The notes beneath the pieces are model-generated. The model saw only the letters and a program-made list of their open reading frames with translations. It was not told where the DNA came from and did no database searches. DNA of 64,000 nucleotides from Cyathus striatus (taxonomy: Eukaryota > Basidiomycota > Agaricomycetes > Agaricales > Nidulariaceae), in the NCBI GenBank assembly GCA_025738555.1, contig JAOVFP010000005.1, positions 5,890,001-5,954,000 of the forward strand, in the 5' to 3' direction. The translations under genes and the position numbers were made by a program. The stretch's first letter is position 1. Every line of letters begins with the position of its first letter. This document shows positions 1 to 10,474 of this stretch, piece by piece.

Positions 1-244
1 AATGTGATGTACACATTCCAATATCATAAGTTGCGTGGAATATGGCAAATGAAATGATAACAGAGTATAAAGTACATTCTACATTATATAGAATGTACAA
101 CTGCTGATGCATAACATAGAATATGTCAGTTCAATCATGATCTTGTGTACTATGCTAGCTGTGTTACAACTAGGTTATAACAGCTTGTAATGACTTCATA
201 AACTTGGATGGAGCTTATGAGAAATGTGCTGATATATCAGACCT
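1..244. other. AT-rich flank of retrotransposon remnant
   Basis: I see no gene here. A short imperfect hairpin is present: GTACATTCTA at 72-81 and its complement at 89-98, with a 7-nt loop. It could be the truncated 3' side of the neighbouring minus-strand retrotransposon, because the reverse transcriptase reading ends just to the right without its catalytic part. Confidence 0.4.
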
Positions 245-2490
245 TCATGGATTTAGTGATGTTTCACAGTGGTGTAACACAAGTGTAATGAGCTCAGTTT
301 GGTCAGCAATGGATCTATTCTTCATGAATCCAGCTTGGTCAAGGTGTATAAGGTCAGGGGCAACAGTGGATAAATGATTGGTGAGGGAGCATGTCATAAT
401 TTTGTAGTCTGTATTTAGAATTGTGATGGGGCGATAGTTTTCAATGAGTGCTCTGTCATTTTTCTTGTGGATTGGGCACATCCAACCTTCATGGAATCCA
501 GTGCCTGGTGTGACACCAAAGATGCTAATGTCAGTGTATAGTTGTTGTAAAATATCAATTATGTCTGGGGAGGGTTCTTCTGTTAGGTGAGTGGCAACAT
601 GGGCATCATCAAGCCATTTCCATATTTCAACTGGAATTCCATCAAGGCCTGATGCTTTGTTGTTTGGAACTTGTTTCAGAGCTACCCTGATTTCTCCAGT
701 GGAGAGGCCAGCAGCTAATTCAGTTTTTTTATCTGGTGGGATCATAGGTTTGAGATGTGATAGAACTTCTTCTGTTACATTATATTGCTCAAGGTTATCA
801 AGATTATGCTCTAAGGAGGATTGGAGGGCATCATGGTAGTCAGTGGCAATTTTTACCATTTCTTTGGAGTCCATAGTGTATTCAGGAAGGAGGCCTTGGG
901 GATTTGATCAGAGTGAGTGAATTGTTTCTCTGGGTTTGTGTTCTCAATTTATGATGTAGTCAAATTTACTATTTGTTTCTCCCTCAAGGTGGAAGTGGGC
1001 TGCAATTTTGTCATGCTCCCATTTTGTTTGGGTGGCTTGGAGTTTTTTAATGTTGGCATCAATAGTGTTTAGTTGGTGGGAGAGGTCATTTGGGGTGAGG
1101 GATTCTGCCATGGCTAGTGTATCTTTGCAACAAGTGGTCCATTGTGAGATTTGGATATTGTGATGTAGTCCTTGGTTTTTTACTATATTACCTACTTGCA
1201 TGAGAATACAGTTTTTGAAAGAGGCCCAAAGTGTCTGGATATTTAGATAAGGTAGCCATGGTTGATCCTGTATGTTTTTTAGGGCAGTGCATAGTTCTTG
1301 GGTTAATTTTTGTATGCACTTCTGGGCTCCTTTGTTCTTGGTGATATAGGCTGGGAGTGCTCTTCAGCCTTTTCCTATAAAAGGTTCTGTAGGTGGGGCC
1401 AGTTGCATTGAAACCAGAAAGTGGTCTGTGAATACCCCTGAGGAGGAGATGGTCCATTCATGGGAGAAGTCAATGAGTTTTTCATTTGCATATATGTGGT
1501 CAATGCAAGAGTGGGAGGTGAGTTGGTTACTGAAAGTGTAGTCTAGTGTGGTGGGATTCTCTAGGTGCCATCCATCAAATAGATTGAAGTGGTCTTTAAG
1601 TGTGGTAAATGTGTGTGGTGCATTTGTAGTCTCCTGTGGTATTGGTATGTGGTCTATTGAAGATTCAGTCATATTGAGATCTCTCAGGAGGATGTGCATT
1701 TTTCTGTGTGGTCTGTGTACATGCCAGGCTTCTTGGAGAGCTGCCCAAAAATTGGTGTTGGCTTGTTCATTACCAGAGGGAGCATAGACTGCTGCTATAT
1801 GTAACCAATCATCATTTCTGTGGTGGAGTGACACAGCTATTGCTGGCCCAGGGATGAGCTCAACAAATTCATGTGTCTTCCAGTTAACAAGGCCTTTGTG
1901 AAGAATGATGGCCACACCTCCTTGTTCAGAGGAGTGTTCTGGGTCTGGGGAGTTTTTTATGAGGAGATGGGGATAGTTATTTTGGATTTCATGGAGTACA
2001 ATCTCTGTAATATGTGTTTCCTGCACAGTCATTATACCAATGCAGGAATCTCTCATCAGAGAGTGTACACAGTTCCATTTAGGACACATTGCTGGAGTAC
2101 CTCCTCCTCAGATGTTTAGGGTAGCAATTCACAATGCAGATTGCAAGTTTTTGAGTTTGTAAGCATTGACATTTATGATATTGGTGGTGATGTCATTGAG
2201 GTATTCCTCTTGGGGATTTGGAGTATCCAAGTCCCCTTGCACTCTATTGGTGTCTGTGATGCCTGGCAGTGGGGGTGGTTGTGAGCTTTGTTCCTGGTGG
2301 GGAGCAGGCTCAGTGTGGTGCTGTCCTACCCCCCTGAGGTCATCATTGGAAGTTAAAATGGCACCTAGATTTTCACTTCCTCTGTTCCTGGGGTTGTGAG
2401 TTGTCCATGACCAGTTATTCTCATCTGTTGTTATGTATATTTCATCAGTTGTATTCAGCATAGTTAAGGTTGGTGGGGTTTGTGCCACTG
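245..2490 (-). mobile_element. Decayed non-LTR retrotransposon: endonuclease plus partial reverse transcriptase
   Basis: Read on the minus strand this is ORF2 of a LINE-like element, broken by stops and frameshifts. An N-terminal stretch (2488-2129) runs into an APE-type endonuclease (about 2130-1364). Its recognisable motifs are IATLNI, VQETH, GGVAI, YAPSG, a changed GDLN box (RDLN), CIDHIYA and TDHFLVS. A linker (1201-944) leads to the finger part of a reverse transcriptase (874-245) with NNKASGLDGIP, ENYRPITILNTDYKI and LDQAGFMKNRSI. The catalytic YxDD region is missing, so the copy is truncated and cannot be active. Two in-frame TGA codons flank IATLNI where arginine would be expected, consistent with CGA to TGA decay. 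Family assignment beyond LINE-like with an APE endonuclease is uncertain. Confidence 0.85.
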
Positions 2491-4512
2491 TCTACTACTA
2501 GACTCAGCTTTAAAAAAAAACCATGAAGGAGTTCACCCGATGGTGAGAGGTTACTTGTCCTTCAAGCTAAGTTTAGGCACTAGGTGCCAGTCATGTAAGG
2601 TTATGACTCCTTACAAGCTGCAGTTTGGGTCAAGGTTTAGTGTGTTTGTACATTGTGGATAATGGGAGCAGGAGTCTATTCCACTAATTAGGGGGGATGA
2701 GTGACATGTGTATGTATGGGTTGAGACTTTTTGGTGACATAGTGAAGGAGGATATATTTGTGAGCCAATGTATCTAAGTGTTTTTAGAGTCCTTGACCAT
2801 GGGTTCCATCAATGTTCACATTCAAGTGGGCTTCCTCTTCAAACTATGTTTTGGGTGAGTCATGGTTTGGGGCATTTGTGGTATGATTTGGGTCACACCT
2901 TGATAGTCATCTCTACCCTTATTTCCAGGTTACAGGTGGCTGTATGGCATAGGTGACATTGGTGGAGATAATCATGAGCATAGTATAGGCCAAGCAGGAG
3001 TAGTGTAAAAATGCATAGGCTTGGGATAATAAGCCAAAGGAGTTCAGTGTGGGGGGGCATTGGGTGGTGGTCGTCTGTTGGGGCCCATATGCTCTCTATT
3101 TATATGTCAGGTTGATGGGGAGGGTCACAACTTTTGTGATGCTTCTGGAAGACTGGACTTGTTCTGGTGCAGGGAAGCCATGTGTGATCATTGGCTTGGC
3201 TTGGCACACTTAGTGTTCTGGTTCTTGGTATGTGTGGTTGTGAGCTTCATTGGTTTTGAGATTGGTGATGTTCTGGGTCTGAAGACTGATGGCTGGGGAT
3301 GGGGGACATTATATGTGGTGTGCAGCAGTATAGTAGTTCTAATGGACTACTTTCAATGGCTACATATGGTTCAGTAAGTGGGTACATATTGTATCAGTCT
3401 CTATGGTGGGTTCAGTTGCGTCACACATATGGGGGGCTAGGTAGTAGGTTAGTCAAGGGGTTGCATGGTTACCATAGGTAAGAGGGGCATACCTGTTGAG
3501 TCCAGCTGCATTGTAGACAAGAGATTGAGTTAACAGCATGGTGGTGCTATCGAGATAACTGACCAGTGACTTGTACACCAGGTGTATGAGGAAGATTGTG
3601 GTCCAGAAGGAGGAGAGGAGGAGTGTGACAAAGGCACTTTCGAGAATGATGTGTTCAAGTTCAGGAGGTGTCATCTGGGATGATTTGGGAGAGGAGAGGA
3701 GGGGAATTGCATATTTATATATGTCTCCTTTGCATATGGGGTTTAGTGTGTCACCATCTATAGGGTCGGGTTCCATTCACTTGGTTTGGGATCTTATGGT
3801 GAGAAGTCTCCAGGAGCAGTAGGGTCATGTTTAGGGATGTTTCCCTATTACGTTGTTTGGCAAGTGTAATTCATGACTGGTGTGGGGGTAGGGTTAGGCT
3901 GTCTCATTCGTTTATTGTCATCACTATTCTGTTGGCATGTTTCCTTTATCCTTGTCAATATACAGACAGTTCATATTATATGGTTGATATGTGGATTGCA
4001 TGGTTGGTGTGAGGGGTGGACTTAGGCTGCCTCATTGTTTTTTTGTCACCATTACTCTATTAATATACATCATTCATCATATTTGACACTTGGATGTGTT
4101 CCTATTACATAGTTGGAAGGTGTATTTCACAACTGATATGGGGGGAGGAGTATTAGGCTGTCTTGCTAGTTTAATGCAGTATGTAATTTAGAGCCATCTG
4201 GTGACACCAGCATCTTGCATCTTATGCAATGGTATAGCTCATCACAGACTAGCAAGGGCATTGGTGGTGTACATTTATTCAGGCCAACTTAGTTGGGTGT
4301 CCAAGAGGTGGGGGGAGAGGCACACATGTATTGGGAGCCATATATGGGGAGAGAAAATATATTTTATATAGATTTGCAGGGAGGTAAGAGGTACACTATC
4401 TATGTATGTACATTTAGTAGCCATGACCCTGGGAGCCATGGCCACAGCTCAATGGACCCTGGCCTCCTCTGCCCCAGGTGGAGGGGGGCCTGCCACGATG
4501 AGTATTAGTCTG
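2491..4512. other. Retrotransposon interior without a clear large ORF
   Basis: This stretch lies between the gag-like ORF and the endonuclease of the minus-strand element. It has the same skew, with the plus strand rich in G and T, and few CpG dinucleotides. No long ORF is preserved. Two short minus-strand ORFs each encode one strongly hydrophobic segment: 3060-2893 (55 codons, starting MPPHTELLW) and 3674-3453 (73 codons, starting MTPPELEH). Each has a TATA-like string upstream on the minus strand. They may be remnants of another insertion or chance ORFs, and I do not assign a function. Confidence 0.35.
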
Positions 4513-5783
4513 TCATCCAGTGGCTGTCCCAGCCATAGTGGCACTTTGTGGAGTTCGAGGAATGCGTGTGTCATGCCAGTTTGGGATGGTGATGAAGGGG
4601 CAGAAGTGAACTGAGTGGTCCTGGGAGAAGCAGATTGTGCACCAAAGTATTGGTGCTTGACGAATGTTGGCAGGGTTGAGGAGAGTGGGGAAGGAGATAT
4701 TGCAAAGTGCTTCAACCCAAAGGCATTCACCTTCAGGGGAGCACAATGGGCAACAGAAGTAACCTAGGATCCATTCTTTACCATGGCTGCCTGGGTTGGC
4801 GCAGCGTGTGGTGACAGTGAGAGTAGATAGGAAGTATTCAATAGCAGAGAGGCAGACATATCCAGGTGCATCCGGGTCAGAGGGGATAGCGTCATGGGTG
4901 GCATCAGCCACAGGCCCCAGAGAGGCAGTGAAGCAGTAGACCATTTTGGCAGCATTGAGAATGTGGACTTGATTCACATTTGTGCCCTCTATGGATTCAA
5001 GACCGGAAAGGTGGATGCAGAAGGAGGAGCAGGCAAGGGGGAGGGGAAGGGTGAACATTGTGACATGTTCATTGTTCCAGACTTGTTGCATTGAGACAGA
5101 TGCAAGCTGGGCAGGGGTGAGGTTGCATAGTAGAAAGTATTGTGGTGGTTGGTACTTCACAAAGCCAAGATTGGCAGTAGAGAGGGGGAGAAGGTGGAGG
5201 GGGAAGAGTTCAGGTTCTTTGATGTTGTGCCGCATGAGTTCAGTGATGAGGAGGTCCCAGCAGTCATTGGCATTGGCGTCTAGGATATTACAGCCAGCCC
5301 AGACCAGGACTTTGAGGCCGTACTCATTGTTCTCATCCAAAAAAAGTGTTTTGCTTTCAGCAACCAACAGCACAAGTAGAACCCACTCTTGCAGGGCTAT
5401 TGCATGAAAACTGCCAGCCAGGGGGTGGGTGTATGTGGAGAGGAGGGTGGGGCCAGCAGGGATGGACATTGAGGATGATGAAGATGTGGTGGTGGCACCC
5501 AGAGCATGAGTGGAGGAGGGGGGTGAGAGAGGGGCAGGGGGATGGTGTTGGATGATGGAGGGGCAGCCATATGGTCAAGGTCCATGCTCAAGCCATTATT
5601 CACATCTTGGCTTGCCAAGGAAGTGGTTGTGGCAGCGAGATGTGCAGCAGTGAGTTTGGGGGGGGGGGAGCAAGGGGAACAGTAACTCCATGGTGGAGTG
5701 CCTTGACAAACAGTGAGTGCTTTGCAGGGGCGGATTTGGGCAGGAAGAAAGCTTTTTCCTATCCACAGTGGGTGAGAATTCAT
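4513..5783 (-). CDS. Gag-like ORF1 of retrotransposon (zinc knuckle), frameshifted
   Basis: Two overlapping minus-strand frames appear to be one protein split by a frameshift: a proline-rich N-terminal part (5783-5397) and a 318-codon part (5469-4513). The second part ends with cysteine clusters: CCPLC, then a CCHC knuckle of the form C-x2-C-x4-H-x4-C in CTICFSQDHSVHFCPF. A nucleic-acid-binding zinc knuckle near the C terminus is typical of ORF1/gag proteins of fungal LINEs. It lies upstream of the endonuclease-RT remnant on the same strand, so the two probably belong to one element, although 2 kb of sequence without recognisable coding lies between them. It could also be a gag from another element type. 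No active product is expected. Confidence 0.6.
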
Positions 5784-6344
5784 AGGTGATAGAGGTGGTT
5801 AGTTCGTACCTTTGCTTCTGTTGCTTTGGTCAGGAGTGAGTGCACACTAAGTGTGGGTCGTTGGGCTGATTTGGCATGTGTGGGGGTATATGGAAGGGAG
5901 GGGTAGTCTGTTTTGGTCCCAAAGGTTAGGAAATTTGTGGCTCGACAACAAGATTTGGCTGCTGGGGCAGCTGAGGGTGAGAGATCAAGGCGGCACTTGT
6001 CACCAGAGGGGGGGAGGGCCAGTGACATCAGAGGTAGTGGTATTGGTATTGCATATGTCCATGGAAGACATTGTGTTGGCAGAAAGTAGCATACAGGTAA
6101 TCAGGATAGGGCAGATTTTAGTGGGGGAGACAGTGGTATCATTGTGTCATTGATCTGGGTGGTGGCTGAGTGTCTGTATAGGACCTATCAAACTTTAAAA
6201 AAAAGAAGCATACCTGTTGAAGTGGTTCATGTTATGGTGGTCATAGCCTGTGGCATCGTAATACATTTGCTCAGTGTGGACGATAGCCCTCCTACTCAGG
6301 GAGGTGAGTATTTATTGTTATGTATATTTTATGGAGGGGGGGGG
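5784..6344 (-). other. Probable 5' region of the retrotransposon
   Basis: No convincing ORF longer than about 80 codons reads as a gene here. On the minus strand a short ORF starting MYYDATGYD (around 6265) runs to CAACAG/GTATGC, which fits a 5' splice site. The same hexamer pair occurs at about 3490. This may be the leader of the minus-strand element. Confidence 0.3.
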
Positions 6345-6802
6345 TGTCATATCCCGTATCGCCTACCTCCGGACCTCTAGTCTCTTTACTCTGCCTTCAC
6401 CTTTGTTTACTCTGGACTTTGATTATGCTTTTAATATTACATTGATTACTGTACATAGATTACTCTCATTTCCCTTTCTTCCGCCATACTGAGCTATCCC
6501 CTCAGTATTGTAGTATACATCTCATAGTGAGTCACTTATCATTCTTAAGTGCACCACTATCAGTTTCATATTGAACTATGTCCTCACCCTCTCGTCTCTT
6601 CTGTCCCTTGTCTTCTCCGAAGGGCTTGCCCTTACTCCGAAATACAGGACCAGGAATCCCAGGGGCACAGCACATAAGCTGAAGCCAAAGTCCTACCCCC
6701 TGAGTTCTTGTTCTCCACTTTCATCTTGTACTCACCCTTGTTTCTCCGTAGTCACCCCCTCGTACTCTGCTGCCAAGTCAGGCTAGGGGCATGGTCGTGA
6801 CA
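6345..6802. mobile_element. Solo LTR of an LTR retrotransposon
   Basis: A 458-bp block begins TGTCATATCCCG and ends ATGGTCGTGACA, so it has the TGTCA...TGACA terminal inverted repeat expected of a fungal LTR. It is flanked on both sides by a run of G that allows a 5-bp target duplication GGGGG (6340-6344 and 6803-6807). No internal retroelement genes lie beside it, so it reads as a solo LTR left by LTR-LTR recombination. The G runs make the duplication weak evidence by itself. Orientation cannot be decided. Confidence 0.6.
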
Positions 6803-7420
6803 GGGGGGGACTAAGGGAGTGTACTTCATATGGTGCAACAAATTCATTGTATTTTGAGAACCCTGTATATATATCTTGCCCTTAGGAGATGCCATCTCTA
6901 GTAGTGTGCACCAGTCTCCTATGTTTTACAGTACGAGGGGGGGTGGCCTACAGCTCAGGCATGTCACCTAGATCATTTGGGCACTCTGTGTAGAGTCCTG
7001 TCACTGTGAACGCTGGTGAAAGCCCATTCTTGACCCCACTTTGGCGTGGGAACATAACCCAATGGTGGTGGTTATGGTTCAAGGAGCCCCCAGCCATTTG
7101 TTTCGATATGATGTGGGGGTGTCAAACCTTGGTCAAAACAAGTTCCCATGCAACAAAAAAACTGCTTGGCACAACAAAAGAGCCAGGTTTGATTTCCCCT
7201 ACTGTGAGGAGTTGGTGATCACCGAAAAGCTATACATGCGCCTGGGAGTGCTCCAGCTGAGCTAGCATAGCTTTTCATAAATGGTAATAGATGGTAATAG
7301 ACTGTTCTGAGGTCTCAAAGTGATATGTTGGCTATGTGCATTGAATTCCAAAAAAAAAACTGTGTTCATATAAAAAGTGATTTGTCAGAAGTAACAAAGA
7401 ATAAAGAAGGGTGATTGAGA
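6803..7420. other. Intergenic, with tRNA-like promoter motifs
   Basis: I see no gene. The minus strand at about 7267-7248 contains TAGCTCAGCTGG, a perfect match to a pol III A box. About 70 bp to the left the plus strand has GGTTTGATTTCCCC, which resembles a B box but in the opposite orientation. It may be a scrambled tRNA-derived SINE fragment. Confidence 0.3.
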
Positions 7421-7803
7421 GGATAGAGAGTAATAAAAGAGCAAAGAGAGTGATAAAGGAGCAAAGAGAGTGATAAAGGAGCAAAGAGAGTGATAAAGGA
7501 GCAAAGAGAGTGATAAAGGAGCAAAGAGAGTGATAAAGGAGCAAAGAGAGTGATAAAGGAGCAAAGAGAGTGATAAAGGAGCAAAGAGAGTGATAAAGGA
7601 GCAAAGAGAGTGATAAAGGAGCAAAGAGAGTGATAAAGGAGCAAAGAGAGTGATAAAGGAGCAAAGAGAGTGATAAAGGAGCAAAGAGAGTGATAAAGGA
7701 GCAAAGAGAGTGATAAAGGAGCAAAGAGAGTGATAAAGGAGCAAAGAGAGTGATAAAGGAGCAAAGAGAGTGATAAAGGAGCAAAGAGAGTGATAAAGGA
7801 GCA
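7421..7803. repeat. 20-bp minisatellite, 18 perfect copies
   Basis: The unit gcaaagagagtgataaagga repeats exactly 18 times from 7441 to 7800, after one degenerate copy at 7421-7440. The unit is purine-rich on the plus strand. Because 20 is not a multiple of 3 and the minus strand has no stop in any frame, all three minus frames translate to the same 20-residue period around LSLLLYHSLCSFITLFAPLS. These are repeat artefacts rather than genes. A short CACAGA microsatellite follows at about 7811-7835. Confidence 0.95.
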
Positions 7804-7935
7804 AGGACTCAAACACAGACACAGACACAGACACAAAATGGGGAGGAAACTTGTTCCTAACTACAAAGTTACAGAGTGTATATATACTGGGGCTATCTAC
7901 CAAAGTCCAACCAAGGTCCATGTAACTAAGGTAAC

Positions 7936-8000
7936 TGACAGCTGTCAATCTGTCAATCACAGAACTGTCAAGTATGACAGGTGACAAGTGACAGCTGTCA
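7936..8000. repeat. Cluster of TGACAG/CTGTCA motifs with two perfect palindromes
   Basis: The 12-bp palindrome TGACAGCTGTCA occurs at 7936-7947 and again at 7989-8000. Four further TGTCA or TGACA words lie between them (7951, 7966, 7975, 7982). TGACA/TGTCA cores are bound by TALE-type homeodomain proteins, so this could be a regulatory cluster. It could equally be a subterminal repeat of a mobile element. The sequence alone does not decide. Confidence 0.4.
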
Positions 8001-8462
8001 AAGAAGCTGTACAACCCAGAATATCTAACATGATTAACACAAAGGTAGCTGAAGTTTGAAGCAGAAAGTTGAAGAGATGATGTTGAGAGGCTGAGACCTG
8101 TCGAAGAGTCCCTTGCAGTGATGGATTGGTAATAATACTGCCACTTGTGTGCATGTGACTTTTTGTTAATTCGTTGGAACTTTCGGCCCTTCTAAGTTTC
8201 TTTTCTCTTTTTTTTCTTTTCTCCTTCAAGAGTCAATTCTCCACAGAAAACCACAGTTAATTTCAGTTCTCGTTAGATTCAGTATTGTTGAGTAGTGCAT
8301 TTCTCCTTCTTTCACTACGTGAATATCCACTGAACCTTGCGTTCCCTTCAAGTTCTCTTAGTTAATTTCTCGACTCTTTTTATTCCCATCAAAGTCTTGT
8401 ATCCCCCATGAACATGTTAAGCATTAGAACATCCACACAATGCCAAAATTTCCTCTTAAATC
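8001..8462. other. Intergenic, pyrimidine-rich
   Basis: No ORF is supported here. A T/C-rich run at about 8205-8225 is the only distinct feature. The stretch would be the 3' flank of the minus-strand TENA-like gene. Confidence 0.4.
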
Positions 8463-10399
8463 TCAAGAACTCAGATATAGGATTGTAGGAGAAACTTGTT
8501 TAAGAATCCACATCTGGGACATGCCCATGTGGTTCATCGCAGCAAGGGCCTGATTATCAAGGTTGTAAAAAACATCCATAGCCAAAGAGCCTAGCTCGCT
8601 CATGGGAGAGTGTTTCTGGCTATCAATCTGAGTATTATCAAACATGCCAATACATGCAGAGTCTTCAGAGACTGCAAGCATGCGTTGGACTGACAATGCT
8701 ACAAAGAATCTGTGATAGATACAGAAGCTTCAATAGTGATGTCACTCGTTCGCTATCTGATTAAGGCACTTACTGATACTTGATAGGGAGGCATTCAAAC
8801 TTGGTGTTTACAGTATTTATCCACCAGTATGCATTGCCCTTGCTGCTGACTACTGCAAGCTGTCCCATTACACTTGCGACAGCAGCGTATTCTTCAGTCA
8901 CCATATTTTTTAATGTGTATCCATTATACGTGGGTTCAAGTATCCACTTTGGTGACTGACATTAGGTCTTGCGAATGCAAGCATAAATTAATATCCACCT
9001 TCTGACTGTTCTTGGCTTTGATAGGGGCAGTATAAACAAAACAATGGGCAGCTGTAATTCCGCTCAAATTTCGCTGTTTGGCAGATTCCTGTGCTGGGTT
9101 GTTAGTAGTGGTGCTCTCAAGTGCATAGCCATTCCAGAAGTTTATAATATGATAGATCCCAGAGGGAACAATAGCATATGGCAAAGGGAGCTCACAGCCG
9201 ACATTGAAGAATTTAATTTCTAGTTTACAAGCCTCTTCAAAAAGCTCTCTCCAGCACACTATTGCCTTGGGAGTCTGAAATCATCCTAAGTTATCATTCA
9301 CAAACTCTATCGAATGGGATTAGTTTATTTTGCAGTTCCCGAATAGTTAACGCACTGATATATGCCTTTGAATACGATACATCAGCATTTCAGGCAACCC
9401 ATAATGAATAGTAAGCAGTATCTGATATGACCTTACAAATAAGTGGCACTCATAGCTGGCCCATCACTCACTCTTTGTAGATTTCAGATTACTGATGATA
9501 GATGCTATTATTTCATAGTATCCCTGAAGGGTTAAAGGTCAAGAGGAGCCCAAAAACTTGCATGAGAATACTTGGAGCTTACGAGGATACATGGAAGCAT
9601 CGCAATATGCAATCTATGAACACATAGATCATGGTAAGTGCATCAAAATCTAACTTGACTGCTTATGCAAACCAGTCATCATTCCGTGCTACTGAAAAGT
9701 GAAAGTTATGGGATTCCTTTATGATGCCACTTTCTTCTGTACAATCTATAACTTCTTCTGGAACCCCGAGGTCGTAAATGCATATATCCTTCATGCCATG
9801 GCAATATTTAATACTTGAAGGGAGCTTCTGTGCAACCACTTCCAACGTACTGAAGTCGGCTTGTACAGCAGTCATCATCTTGTCCCATACCAATCCTTGT
9901 AGGTAAAGTATGTCTTGCTAGAAATGAAATCAGCGGTAAAGAATGATAAATTGACAGTAGGATTTATAACTTACAATCATATAATACCTAAACTGATCCA
10001 AAGATGCACTGCCATCTGCTAGCTGACGTGGAAAAGGGTGAGTAATTAACTGATTCCAAATTTCTATATGTTCTTGAATTAGAGCATATATAAAAGGGGA
10101 CTCTTCTCATGTAACACAGTACAAGTGAGGCATGTTGGTCGCGACGTCGGGTGTTAATTCCAGAATTTCGCTCGCAGGAAGTCTGGACAGCGCTGTTACT
10201 CCGGGCATGTCATCTATGACGACAGAGACATTCGATATTGGCAAGTTACAGGCCCTGCCAGATGTATTTGCAATGAGCACAGGGTACAGCTGCTGTACAT
10301 GGTGGTGAATGATTAATGAACGCACAATGAATCAGTGCGAGCAAATGAGAATGCCAGCTCAGTGCGAGTGAAGTGCTCTTGATGCTCATGAAAAAACAT
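8463..10399 (-). pseudogene. TENA/THI-4 domain protein with beta-trefoil-like C-terminal region, probably broken
   Basis: Translating minus-strand segments between plausible splice sites gives a recognisable TENA/THI-4 (haem-oxygenase-like, thiaminase II) fold. EHIEIWNQLITHPFPRQLADG and QFRYYMI end at a GTAAGT donor (about 9975). After the acceptor near 9920 comes QDILYLQGLVWDKMM, then a second half with GYYEII, NADVSYSKAY and a terminal CWRELFEEACKLEIKFF helix. TENA proteins act in thiamine salvage. The reading then continues into GIYHIINFWNGYALES and KWILEPTYNGYTLKN (9140-8750), which resemble ricin-type beta-trefoil repeats, and a last exon-like piece (8696-8463). In-frame TGA codons near 10104 and at 9390-9392 have no obvious splice escape, so decay is likely. 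The start is unclear; ATGs lie at 10389 and 10399. The TENA call is fairly sure, the trefoil call less so. Confidence 0.5.
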
Positions 10400-10466
10400 G
10401 GCTGGATGAAATTGCAGACGAAACTGCAGAAGTTAGATCCTGGATGGATAGTATAGTATATGTAGT

Positions 10467-10474
10467 ATTTATAA
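10467..10474 (-). promoter_or_regulatory. TATA box (also transposon target duplication)
   Basis: On the minus strand this reads TTATAAAT followed by AC, giving TATAAATA about 75 bp upstream of the first ATGs of the TENA-like gene. The same 8 bp recur at 11725-11732 on the far side of the transposon, so the insertion duplicated the box and left one copy on the gene side. Confidence 0.45.

Noticed and set aside
3060..3481. Plus-strand ORFs such as the one starting MGGGRLLGPICS
   Set aside because: They lie antisense to the minus-strand retrotransposon and reflect its G/T-rich complement.
7441..7800. CRISPR array
   Set aside because: The repeats are directly adjacent with no spacers, so this is a minisatellite.
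7332..8014. Three long overlapping minus-strand ORFs of repetitive sequence (LSLLLYHSLCSF...)
   Set aside because: They are the same 20-bp minisatellite read in three frames and lack independent coding signal.
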